Below, piece by piece: positions 1 to 8,065 of a stretch of DNA of 8,065 nucleotides. Position 1 is the stretch's first letter; each line of letters begins with the position of its first letter. The notes beneath the pieces were generated by a model. That model had not been told where the DNA came from and ran no database searches. It saw only the letters and a program-made list of their open reading frames with translations. Made by a program: the position numbers and the translations under genes. Source of the DNA: Deinococcus sp. (GTDB lineage Bacteria > Deinococcota > Deinococci > Deinococcales > Thermaceae); assembly GCA_023382135.1 (NCBI GenBank), contig JAMCQK010000009.1, forward strand, positions 1 through 8,065, in the 5' to 3' direction.

Positions 1-357
1 CTCGAGCAGGGCCGACTGGGTTTTGGGTGTCGCGCGGTTGATTTCGTCGGCCAAAAGAACCTGGGCGAAGACCGGTCCCGGCCGAAACACGAACGAGCCA
101 TTCTCGATAATCTCGGTGCCGGTTACGTCCGCCGGTAACAGGTCCGGCGTGAACTGAATGCGCCGGTAGGAAAGCCCGCTGGCCTCGGCAAACGAACGGG
201 CCAGCAAGGTCTTGCCCAGGCCGGGCAGGCCCTCGAGCAGCGCGTGGCCGCCAGCTACCGCAGTGGCCAGCAGTTCGCGGATGACCCGCTCCTGGCCGAA
301 GAGAACCGAGGAAAGGGTGGCCTCGAGGCCCCTTAGCGCGTCTGGTGCGTTGTTCAC
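1..357 (-). CDS. MoxR-family AAA+ ATPase, N-terminal part (runs off left edge)
   Basis: The minus strand reads 119 uninterrupted codons from a GTG at 357 to the window edge. The fragment holds the start of a MoxR-type AAA+ module. It has an N-terminal helix with the family's VLFGQERVI motif (residues 18-26), Walker A GLPGLGKT (43-50), the FTPDLLPADVTGTE segment (69-82) characteristic of MoxR proteins, and Walker B LLADEINRA (101-109), followed by the conserved PKTQSALLE. MoxR ATPases are about 300-330 residues long and act as chaperone-like ATPases, often beside DUF58 or von Willebrand factor A proteins, so such partners may lie off the left edge. GTG 357 is chosen because the N-terminus then has normal length and a TATATT box lies 6 nt upstream with no Shine-Dalgarno. 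The gene is divergent from the cupin remnant. Family assignment is firm; the substrate is unknown. Confidence 0.93.
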   Translation of the reverse strand, partial: MNNAPDALRGLEATLSSVLFGQERVIRELLATAVAGGHALLEGLPGLGKTLLARSFAEASGLSYRRIQFTPDLLPADVTGTEIIENGSFVFRPGPVFAQVLLADEINRATPKTQSALLE

Positions 358-363
358 GCTTCG

Positions 364-369
364 AATATA
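364..369 (-). promoter_or_regulatory. Putative -10 box (leaderless start) for the MoxR gene
   Basis: On the minus strand TATATT lies 6 nt before the GTG at 357. No convincing -35 hexamer was seen at the usual distance. The spacing fits transcription beginning at or next to the start codon, as on the leaderless mRNAs common in Deinococcus and Thermus. Confidence 0.45.
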
Positions 370-753
370 CCCCAAGTCCATAGCTGCTCTTTCTCACGCC
401 AGGGACGTTCGCCTGCCGGCGCAAAAAAGCACTTAGGAATACGGCGGGGAGGTGGGCTCAAAACTGGCCCGGGGTCTTGCCGGGGCAAAATAAGGTGTCT
501 ATGTTCTTCCAAGAAAACGTCAAGAAATTGGCCAAGAAAAACGAGTTTTTCCGCAAGGTGGTTTACACCGGCAAAGGAAGCCAGTCGGTGCTGATGTTGC
601 ATCCGAGAGGGCAAGATACCGGCGAGGCACCACACGCTGGCACCGGCCAAGCGGCGGCGAACGGCGAAACCCTCGAGATAGAGGAGGGCGACATACTCTT
701 GGTGCCAGCGGGCTTCAAAGCACAACACCATGAACACCTGCGGTGGGGAACTA

Positions 754-863
754 AGTATCTCCCTGGTGAGTTTGACCGAAGGGTCAAACTCACCAGGGCT
801 AGAGGGAGTAAGGAACACAGCGCGGCTTTTCAAGCCTTTTGACAAACTCAGACTGGAGATACC
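754..863 (-). mobile_element. MITE-like element, copy 1 (110 bp), in the cupin pseudogene
   Basis: This 110-bp segment is the reverse complement of the element at 5909-6017, with roughly 90% identity. The match includes an exact 39-bp block (801-839 here, 5933-5971 there). Its ends are AGTATCTCC (754-762) and GGAGATACC (855-863), inverted repeats with one mismatch. It is flanked by TA on both sides (752-753 and 864-865), consistent with a TA target duplication as made by IS630/Tc1-mariner-type transposases. It encodes no transposase, so if mobile it is non-autonomous. It carries a 17-bp hairpin at 761-798 and a small GGCTT/AAGCC hairpin at 824-836. With one TA it adds 112 bp to the cupin gene and so shifts its frame. 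The strand is given relative to the copy at 5909. The parent transposon is not in the window. Confidence 0.8.
761..798. repeat. 17-bp perfect hairpin with GAAG loop inside element copy 1
   Basis: Arm 761-777 (CCCTGGTGAGTTTGACC) is fully complementary to 782-798, with the tetraloop GAAG at 778-781. It lies next to the left terminal repeat of the element. No T-run follows on either strand, so a classical intrinsic terminator is not supported, although a stable RNA or cruciform structure is. Confidence 0.85.
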
Positions 864-985
864 TAAAAGCTCTACGCCATTTATGCTTCGGCTCTTCACG
901 CCCGGGGGATGGTGCACAAGACTAAGAAGGACGTCCTCGAGGCCGGAAAAAATGGCGCCAGAAAACTCAGTTGCCCCGTCCGTTC

Positions 986-991
986 TACAAT
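986..991 (+). promoter_or_regulatory. Putative -10 box (leaderless start) for tsaD
   Basis: TACAAT lies 6 nt upstream of the GTG at 998, with no Shine-Dalgarno between. This supports GTG 998 as the tsaD start and a leaderless transcript starting just downstream of the cupin remnant. No clear -35 hexamer was recognised. Confidence 0.5.
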
Positions 992-997
992 GGGTGG

Positions 998-1975
998 GTG
1001 TGGGTTCTTGGTATCGACACCTCCTGCGACGACACCGGTGTGGGCATCGTGCGGGACGGCCAAGTGGTCAGCAATCAGGTTGCCTCGCAGACACTGCTGC
1101 ACCAGGCCTTCGGCGGGGTGGTGCCCGAGCTGGCCTCGCGGGAGCATACCCAGGTTATAGACGGCCTGCTCCAACGTGCGCTGGAGCAGGCGGGTATTGG
1201 CCTGCAAGATATCGAACTCATTGCCGCCACCCGCGGCCCCGGCTTGATCGGCGCGCTGATGGTTGGGCTTACCTATGCCAAAGGGTTGGCCTATGCGCTT
1301 GGAAAGCCCTTCGTTGCGGTGCATCACTTGGAAGGCCACATCTACGCCGCAGCGCTGCAAGAGCCAGAAGTAGCGCCTCCCTTCCTGGCGCTCATTGCTT
1401 CCGGCGGGCACACGCACCTCTTCCTGGTGCCCAGCTGGGGAAAATACCGTTTGCTTGGCGCCACCATGGATGACGCTGCTGGTGAAGCCTTTGATAAGGT
1501 GGCAAGGCTTTTGGGGCTTGGCTACCCCGGAGGCCCCGAGCTCGAGATCCTTGCCCGAGACGGCGATGCCAACAAGGTTCCTTTTGCGGTTCCCCTAAAG
1601 GATCAAGCCGGCTATGACTTCAGTTTTTCTGGCATGAAGACCGCCGCGGCTAGGTTTATTCAAAAAGGCCACGCGCCCGCCGATGTGGCCGCCGGTTTTC
1701 AAAAGGCCGCGGTTGAACACCTTGCCGGAGTGGTGGCCCGCGCGGCGCGGGACCACGAGGTGGCCACTTTGCTGGTTTCCGGGGGTGTGGCACAAAACGG
1801 GCTGCTAAGAGAGCGGCTTTCGGGCCACAGCCTCCGGGTCTGTTTTCCTCCGAAAGGGCTTTCCACCGACAACGGGGCCATGATTGCGCTCGCGGCCTTC
1901 AGGCGGTCAGGGGAAAAGGGTGAATCGCTGGCGGTGACTGCCCAGGCCTATCTTCCACTCGAAAGCGTAAACTAG
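998..1975 (+). CDS. tsaD: TsaD, tRNA N6-adenosine threonylcarbamoyltransferase
   Basis: TsaD (Kae1/YgjD family) transfers threonylcarbamoyl from TsaC-made threonylcarbamoyl-AMP to A37 of ANN-decoding tRNAs, giving t6A, together with TsaB and TsaE in the cytoplasm. From GTG 998 the protein is 325 residues, normal for the family. It starts MWVLGIDTSCDDTG, matching the family's VLGIETSCDETG opening. Other motifs are ATRGPGLIGALMVG (77-90), the metal-binding HHLEGH (H110 and H114), SGGHTHL (135-141), DDAAGEAFDK (158-167), YDFSFSGMKT (206-215), SGGVAQN (261-267) and STDNGAMIA (289-297, with metal ligand D291). All key residues are present. A TTG at 971 would add nine residues, but those have no family counterpart and would overlap the TACAAT box. 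The gene ends in TAG, 87 bp before secA. Its promoter region lies in the decayed tail of the cupin gene. Confidence 0.97.
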   Translation: MWVLGIDTSCDDTGVGIVRDGQVVSNQVASQTLLHQAFGGVVPELASREHTQVIDGLLQRALEQAGIGLQDIELIAATRGPGLIGALMVGLTYAKGLAYALGKPFVAVHHLEGHIYAAALQEPEVAPPFLALIASGGHTHLFLVPSWGKYRLLGATMDDAAGEAFDKVARLLGLGYPGGPELEILARDGDANKVPFAVPLKDQAGYDFSFSGMKTAAARFIQKGHAPADVAAGFQKAAVEHLAGVVARAARDHEVATLLVSGGVAQNGLLRERLSGHSLRVCFPPKGLSTDNGAMIALAAFRRSGEKGESLAVTAQAYLPLESVN

Positions 1976-2003
1976 CTGCTTTTTACACGTGCCAAACCCA
2001 CCT

Positions 2004-2029
2004 TTGACTAGAAGCCGAGAGCATACAAT
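2004..2029 (+). promoter_or_regulatory. Candidate promoter upstream of secA
   Basis: TTGACT (2004-2009) and TACAAT (2024-2029) lie in the tsaD-secA gap, but the spacer is only 14 nt, shorter than the usual 16-18. The -10 box alone may be the real signal. Transcription would start around 2036-2037, giving secA a leader of about 26 nt. A second TAGAAT at 2046-2051 lies 11 nt before the secA ATG and is an alternative. Confidence 0.35.
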
Positions 2030-2036
2030 CCTCATC

Positions 2037-2048
2037 ATGGCTGGGTAG
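2037..2048 (+). other. Possible minimal upstream ORF (Met-Ala-Gly-stop) before secA
   Basis: ATG GCT GGG TAG begins 7 nt after the TACAAT box, the spacing seen at leaderless starts in this window, and ends 14 nt before the secA ATG. If transcription starts at 2037, the mRNA would open with this four-codon frame. It may be chance; there is no direct evidence of translation. Confidence 0.2.
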
Positions 2049-2062
2049 AATCGGCTTTAGTT

Positions 2063-5107
<3,045 letters not shown>

Positions 5108-5908
5108 ACTGTCTCGTAGAGTTTTATAGCGTGCCTGGCAGTGGCGGGTCTGGGAAGATGGGCGCCAGCCTCTCAGACATATTCGTTTAGGGTTAGCCGG
5201 TTCCGTAAGCCGCTCTCCGGCCTCAGACCCGTACGCGTGGTCCAACTTTCCGATTTTCATTGTGGACCCTGGATACATGCGGAATAGGTGAGGGCGTGGG
5301 CATGGGCCGCCCAATCGGAAAAGCCAGACTTGATGGTGATAACTGGCGATCTCCTGGATAACGATTCACGAGGTTTGGTTGCACACCGGACAAAACCGTA
5401 TCTTTCAAAACCGGTTGGCCTGCTGCTGGACCAACTGTCACATCTCAAGGCTCCTCTGGGCGTTTACGCAGTCTGGGGGAACCATGACTGCGGCTATTCC
5501 AACCTCAAGACTTTTGAAGCGTCCCTATCCAGCCTCGGAATCAGCGTGCTTACTAATCGCGGCGCCAGTGTTCGCCGAGGCTTGTTTCTGGCGGGGGTGG
5601 ATGACCTGTGGTGGGGGGATCCCAACGTCACTAAGGCCCTGCTGAACACGCCGGATAACGCTGCCTCAATTCTCCTTTGCCACAATCCCGATTACTTGCT
5701 GGAAATTCCCCAGCGGGTGAGCCTCGCGCTTTGCAGCCACACCCACGGGGGACAGGTGCGCTTACCCGGAGTTGGCGCGCCCTGGGTCCCCTCGAAATAT
5801 GGCGAGCGGTTTCTGGTGGGCTGGGTTACCGAGCCGGTTCCCGCCTATGTTTCGCGCGGGCTTGGAGCGACCGCAGTCCCACACCGCATCGGCGCGCAAG
5901 CGGAACTA

Positions 5909-6017
5909 AGTATCTCCAGCCTAAGTTTGTCGAAAGGCTTGAAAAGCCGCGCTGTGTTCCTTACTCCCTCTGCTCGGGTGAGTTTGACCGAAGGGTCAAA
6001 CTCACCATGGAGATACT
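5909..6017 (+). mobile_element. MITE-like element, copy 2 (109 bp), in the metallophosphoesterase pseudogene
   Basis: This is the second copy of the 754-863 element, in inverted orientation. Its terminal repeats AGTATCTCC (5909-5917) and GGAGATACT (6009-6017) are perfect. TA lies on both sides (5907-5908 and 6018-6019). Removing the element and one TA restores GAA CTA ACC ACC, reading E-L-T-T-F-D-F-V-P-A-stop, a natural end for this phosphoesterase family; this is strong support for the boundaries. The element has two hairpins: GGCTT/AAGCC (5936-5948) and the 13-bp stem at 5977-6006. No protein-coding capacity of its own is apparent, though one frame is open throughout. A TA target and short inverted repeats suggest mobilisation by an IS630-type transposase elsewhere, which is inference. 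Confidence 0.85.
5977..6006. repeat. 13-bp perfect hairpin with GAAG loop inside element copy 2
   Basis: Arms 5977-5989 (GGTGAGTTTGACC) and 5994-6006 are fully complementary around GAAG at 5990-5993. The stem matches that of copy 1, but relative to the rest of the element the loop is reversed: copy 1 read in this orientation has CTTC. It lies about 37 nt before the convergent stop codons. No T-run is present. Confidence 0.85.
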
Positions 6018-6042
6018 TAACCACCTTTGACTTTGTGCCGGC

Positions 6043-6780
6043 CTAGGCCTCAACCCCAATGCTTTCCGGGTCCAGGTTGGTGTGAACGCTCTGTACGTCT
6101 TCCAGGTCTTCCAGCGCTTCCACCAGCCGTAGCACTTTGGCTGCTTCGTCCGAGGAAAGTTTCAGGGTGTTCTGAGGAACCATGGTGATCTCCACAGACT
6201 CCGGCTTGAAGCCTCTGGCCTCGAGGCCTTTGCTCACGCTGTAAACATCGCCGGCGTTGGTGTAGACTTCCATGCCTTCGGCGTCCTCTTGTAGATCCAG
6301 CGCGCCAAGCTCGATAGCCGCTTCCTGTGCGGCATCGGACTTGTTGTTCAAGTACAAGTAGCCCCGGCGGTCAAACTGCCAGGCTACCGCGCCGGAAGCC
6401 CCCAGGCTTCCCCCGTGCTTGGCAAAGACATGACGCACATCGCTTGCGGTCCGGTTTCGGTTATCGCTAAGCGCGTTCACCAGTACCGCCACGCCGCCCG
6501 GGGCATAGCCTTCGTAAACAATTTCCTCGTAATTTGAGCCTTCTTCGCCCCCGCCCTGGAGCTTGGCCAGCAGGCGGTCGATGTTATCGCCCGGAACGTC
6601 TTCGTACTTGGCCGCTTCAATCAGGTTCCTCAGCGACACGTTTGCGGCGGGGTCGGCGCTACCGCCCGAACGAGCGGCGGCGGTAATGGCCCGCAAGTAC
6701 TTGCTGATCACCTTGCCCCGCCGGACGTCGTTGACAGCCTTTTTACGTTTAATCTGTGCCCATTTGCTATGTCCGGCCAT
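6043..6780 (-). CDS. yebC: YebC/PmpR family protein (TACO1 homologue)
   Basis: The 245-residue protein opens MAGHSKWAQIKRKKAVNDVRRGKVISK, the family signature. It continues with NIDRLLAKLQG (about 71-81), YEEIVYEGYAPGGVAVLVNALSDNRNRTASDVRHVF (84-119), HGGSLGASGAVAWQF (121-135) and a C-terminal acidic domain ending VQSVHTNLD. Length and motif order are normal, so it appears intact. YebC-like proteins were long annotated as transcriptional regulators; work on mitochondrial TACO1 and bacterial homologues points to a ribosome-associated role in easing translation through difficult stretches such as polyproline. I cannot tell from sequence which role applies here. The ATG at 6780 lies 15 nt after a TATAAT box on the minus strand. 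The stop (6043-6045) overlaps the stop of the convergent phosphoesterase remnant, leaving no room for a separate terminator between them. Confidence 0.96.
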   Translation of the reverse strand: MAGHSKWAQIKRKKAVNDVRRGKVISKYLRAITAAARSGGSADPAANVSLRNLIEAAKYEDVPGDNIDRLLAKLQGGGEEGSNYEEIVYEGYAPGGVAVLVNALSDNRNRTASDVRHVFAKHGGSLGASGAVAWQFDRRGYLYLNNKSDAAQEAAIELGALDLQEDAEGMEVYTNAGDVYSVSKGLEARGFKPESVEITMVPQNTLKLSSDEAAKVLRLVEALEDLEDVQSVHTNLDPESIGVEA

Positions 6781-6795
6781 ACGTCACCACAGCCA

Positions 6796-6801
6796 ATTAT
6801 A
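6796..6801 (-). promoter_or_regulatory. Putative -10 box for yebC
   Basis: On the minus strand a perfect TATAAT lies 15 nt upstream of the yebC ATG, implying a leader of about 8-9 nt containing GGTGA. No good -35 hexamer lies 17 nt further upstream. It is only 8 nt from the -35 of the divergent tRNA promoter. Confidence 0.5.
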
Positions 6802-6809
6802 GACTGCCC

Positions 6810-6838
6810 TTGACTCTCTCTTGCGTCCCCTTTACTAT
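6810..6838 (+). promoter_or_regulatory. Promoter of tRNA-Leu (TTGACT, 17 nt, TACTAT)
   Basis: TTGACT (6810-6815) and TACTAT (6833-6838) are separated by exactly 17 nt, a good sigma-70/SigA-type match. The predicted start near 6845 is a few bases before the mature tRNA 5' end at 6852. This is the clearest two-box promoter in the window. Confidence 0.75.
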
Positions 6839-6851
6839 CATCTTTGCGTTT

Positions 6852-6938
6852 GCCGGAGTGGCGGAATTGGTAGACGCGCACGATTCAGGGTCGTGTGGCC
6901 GCAAGGCTGTAGGGGTTCAAGTCCCCTCTCCGGCACCA
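6852..6938 (+). tRNA. tRNA-Leu (anticodon CAG)
   Basis: The 87-nt sequence folds as a class II tRNA. Acceptor GCCGGAG (6852-6858) pairs with CTCCGGC (6928-6934), followed by discriminator A (6935) and an encoded CCA (6936-6938). The D arm holds GCGGAATTGGTAGACGC (6861-6877). Anticodon stem CACGA/TCGTG (6879-6883 with 6891-6895) carries loop TTCAGGG with anticodon CAG at 6886-6888, reading CUG. A long variable arm with a GCAA loop is typical of leucine tRNA, and the T arm is AGGGG/CCCCT around TTCAAGT. Discriminator A73 and the long variable arm fit leucine identity. It is a single gene, not part of a cluster in this window. Confidence 0.97.
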
Positions 6939-7163
6939 AGCGTTCGACAAAAACCGCCTGCATGACCATCCTTGTTTCCCAGCCACACAGGCTGGTAGAT
7001 ATAGAGCTACTGTATTTATCCCGAACAACCTCACGGGCCTTTCCCGGAGACGACCTTCTTGGAACCGTTTGCACCATCTGAGAGATCATCCAAGATAAAG
7101 GCCGGCGCGAACACCGCTGAGCCAGGATCTTGCCGTACCACCGGCCACCTGACAGGTCTTCGG
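6939..7163. other. Non-coding gap between tRNA-Leu and trpS
   Basis: About 225 bp hold no recognisable gene. A short hairpin CCAGCC-ACACA-GGCTGG lies at 6979-6995, about 40 nt after the tRNA; without a following T-run it is a weak terminator candidate at best. A 39-codon frame from 6963 resembles nothing known to me. No Trp-codon-rich leader peptide or T-box riboswitch in the correct orientation was seen ahead of trpS. Confidence 0.5.
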
Positions 7164-7171
7164 TATAAACT
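7164..7171 (+). promoter_or_regulatory. Putative -10 box (leaderless start) for trpS
   Basis: TATAAACT contains TATAAA (7164-7169) and the overlapping TAAACT (7166-7171). The latter ends 7 nt before the trpS ATG at 7179. No Shine-Dalgarno intervenes and no -35 hexamer stands out, so a leaderless or nearly leaderless mRNA is likely. Confidence 0.5.
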
Positions 7172-7178
7172 ACTCGGC

Positions 7179-8065
7179 ATGAAGCGGGTATTCTCCGGCA
7201 TACAGCCCACTGGCGATATCCACATTGGCAACTACCTGGGCGCCATGGTGAACTATGTCGCGCTGGGTGAAAAGTTGGGCCAAGACGCCATATACTGCAT
7301 CGTCGATTACCACGCCATCACCAACCCGCTGGCCTACCAGAAAGAACTCTTGGCCCAGCGTACCTTTGACGCCGCACTGGTCAATATGGCCGCTGGTTTG
7401 GACCCCGAAAAAGTAATCCTTTTCGTCCAGTCGCACGTGCCCGAGCACACCGAGCTTGGCTGGGTCTTCACCAACATCACGCCCATCGGCGACCTCTCAC
7501 GCATGACCCAGTACAAAGACAAGGCCGCCAAATTGGAAAGCGTGGGTGCCGGGCTCTTGATGTACCCGGTGCTGCAGGCGGCGGACATTCTAATCTACAA
7601 GGCGGACACGGTCCCAGTGGGGGAAGACCAAGTGCAGCACTTGGAGCTTTCCCGCGAGATTGCCAGGCGCTTCAACCTGATGTTCGGCGAGACCTTCCCC
7701 GAACCCGAGGTCTTTCTCAACCCGGACGCTCCCAGGGTTCCCGGCATCGACGGCCAGGCCAAGATGAGCAAGTCGGTGGGGAATACTATCGGTCTTTTGG
7801 AAGATCCCAAGAGCATCTGGGAGAAAATTCGTTTAATGCCCGATGACCCGGCGCGCATCCGCTTGGCCGACCCCGGAGACCCGGAGCGAAGCGTGATTTT
7901 TAAATTCCTCTCCTACTATGCGCCAGCGGAGCTGGTTGAAACCTTGAAGCGGGAGTACAGCCGCGCGGGTATTGGTACGCTTGCGGTCAAACAGATTCTT
8001 TTTGACCAGATGATGAAAGCCAGCGAGCCTATTCGAGAAAAGGCCCGGTGGTTACGCGAGAACCC
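7179..8065 (+). CDS. trpS: Tryptophanyl-tRNA synthetase (runs off right edge)
   Basis: TrpS is a class Ic aminoacyl-tRNA synthetase that charges tRNA-Trp in the cytoplasm. The first 295 codons of a family usually about 330 residues long are present and uninterrupted. It starts MKRVFSGIQPTGDIHIGNYLGA, with the HIGH-class motif as HIGN (15-18). It continues with the active-site DYHAIT (43-48), MYPVLQAADILIYKAD (128-143), VPVGEDQVQHLELSREIA (145-162) and the KMSKS loop (195-199) in GQAKMSKSVGNT. These are diagnostic of bacterial TrpS and separate it from TyrRS. ATG 7179 gives the standard N-terminus, and a TANNNT box 7 nt upstream supports it. It is separated from tRNA-Leu by a gap and seems independently transcribed. 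Confidence 0.97.
   Translation, partial: MKRVFSGIQPTGDIHIGNYLGAMVNYVALGEKLGQDAIYCIVDYHAITNPLAYQKELLAQRTFDAALVNMAAGLDPEKVILFVQSHVPEHTELGWVFTNITPIGDLSRMTQYKDKAAKLESVGAGLLMYPVLQAADILIYKADTVPVGEDQVQHLELSREIARRFNLMFGETFPEPEVFLNPDAPRVPGIDGQAKMSKSVGNTIGLLEDPKSIWEKIRLMPDDPARIRLADPGDPERSVIFKFLSYYAPAELVETLKREYSRAGIGTLAVKQILFDQMMKASEPIREKARWLREN

Larger units (their letters stand above)
501..950 (+). pseudogene. Decayed cupin-domain protein gene, interrupted by a MITE-like element
   Basis: The start ATG at 501 follows AAGGTG (493-498) and opens a frame beginning MFFQENVKKLAKKNEFFRK, which resembles small single-domain cupins of about 115 residues. The frame then shows GETLEIEEGDILLVPAG, the second half of a cupin barrel. 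Three kinds of damage are visible. About 14 residues around the first metal-binding histidine motif seem to be missing near 640-660, where HAGTGQ runs straight into AAANGE. An extra G near 720 shifts the frame; in the next frame HNTMNTCGGE continues the cupin pattern. A 110-bp element then sits at 754-863. After it KLYAIYASALHARGMVHKTKKDVLEAGK (from 867) resembles the usual cupin C-terminus, but its stop codon is missing. The coding frame needs at least two corrections plus removal of the element, so a functional product is unlikely. The 3' boundary is approximate. The ancestral function cannot be specified beyond cupin fold. Confidence 0.8.
5141..6046 (+). pseudogene. Metallophosphoesterase gene with in-frame UAG and a MITE-like insertion
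   Basis: One reading frame carries all the calcineurin-like phosphoesterase motifs in order: LSDFH (from 5246), ITGDLLDN (5339-5362), GNHD (5477-5488), CHNPD (5678-5692) and SHTHGGQ (5735-5755), then PAYVSRGLGATAVPHRIGA and a final beta-strand. This resembles the YkuE/YaeI-type family. The frame is broken by TAG at 5285-5287, between the metal-binding DxH and GDxxD motifs. Starting at the next codon (GTG 5288) would drop the essential DxH. The N-terminus is also unclear: the frame is open from the secA stop, a short hydrophobic stretch (ACLAVAGLG, 5132-5158) resembles a cut-down signal or anchor, and GTG 5141 is only a plausible start. Near the 3' end the element at 5909-6017 adds 37 in-frame codons, after which LTTFDFVPA and the stop follow. 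The gene is very probably inactive. The substrate of the ancestral enzyme is unknown. Confidence 0.82.

Noticed and set aside
477..500. TTG at 477 as the cupin start
   Set aside because: ATG 501 follows AAGGTG and begins the recognisable MFFQENVKKL; the eight residues before it look like untranslated leader.
354..917. Long minus-strand frame over the cupin remnant and element
   Set aside because: It is antisense to the recognisable cupin sequence and open mainly because the element lacks stops in that frame. No family resemblance.
971..997. TTG at 971 as the tsaD start (nine extra residues)
   Set aside because: The extra residues MPRPFYNGW have no counterpart in TsaD, whereas GTG 998 gives the canonical MWVLGIDTSCDDTG and lies 6 nt after TACAAT.
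6963..7081. 39-codon frame between tRNA-Leu and trpS
   Set aside because: It has no recognisable motif, homology or ribosome binding site, and the length is expected by chance.
6838..7089. 83-codon minus-strand frame across the tRNA
   Set aside because: It covers the tRNA-Leu gene antisense; such frames over tRNA genes are common annotation artefacts.
7132..7142. T-box-like GGTGGTACGGC ahead of trpS
   Set aside because: It is on the minus strand, pointing away from trpS, with no specifier stem or terminator. A chance match is likelier.

Overview
The window looks like chromosomal DNA from a thermophile of the Deinococcota, most likely the Thermaceae (Meiothermus- or Thermus-like). This is an inference. 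It rests on the style of the housekeeping proteins, a long extra segment in SecA nucleotide-binding domain 2 that I recall from Thermus SecA, a degenerate cupin of a type common in that family, and several genes with a TANNNT-type -10 box only 6-7 nt before the start codon and no clear Shine-Dalgarno, as expected for leaderless mRNAs. No organism assignment could be checked.

Layout: the left edge holds the N-terminal third of a MoxR-type AAA+ ATPase on the minus strand (1-357). Divergent from it is a decayed cupin gene (about 501-950) broken by small indels, an internal deletion and a 110-bp repeat element (754-863). Next on the plus strand come tsaD (998-1975; tRNA t6A synthesis) and secA (2063-5107; protein export motor). 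A metallophosphoesterase pseudogene follows (about 5141-6046). It has an in-frame UAG and, near its 3' end, a second, oppositely oriented copy of the same repeat (5909-6017). It converges on yebC (6043-6780, minus), and the two stop codons overlap. yebC is divergent from tRNA-Leu(CAG) (6852-6938), which has a clear promoter. About 240 bp without a recognisable gene precedes trpS (7179 to the right edge, incomplete).

The intact genes are a loose set of translation and secretion housekeeping functions (t6A modification, tRNA-Leu, Trp-tRNA synthetase, YebC translation factor/regulator, SecA), not a dedicated pathway. I found no defence system, CRISPR array, integrase or obvious new multi-gene system. 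The most unusual content is the pair of 109/110-bp non-autonomous elements (MITE-like). They have matching 9-bp terminal inverted repeats, apparent TA target duplications, a strong internal hairpin whose 4-nt loop is flipped between copies, and insertion into two genes that are both decaying. In one gene the element adds exactly 37 sense codons and rejoins the original C-terminus in frame.
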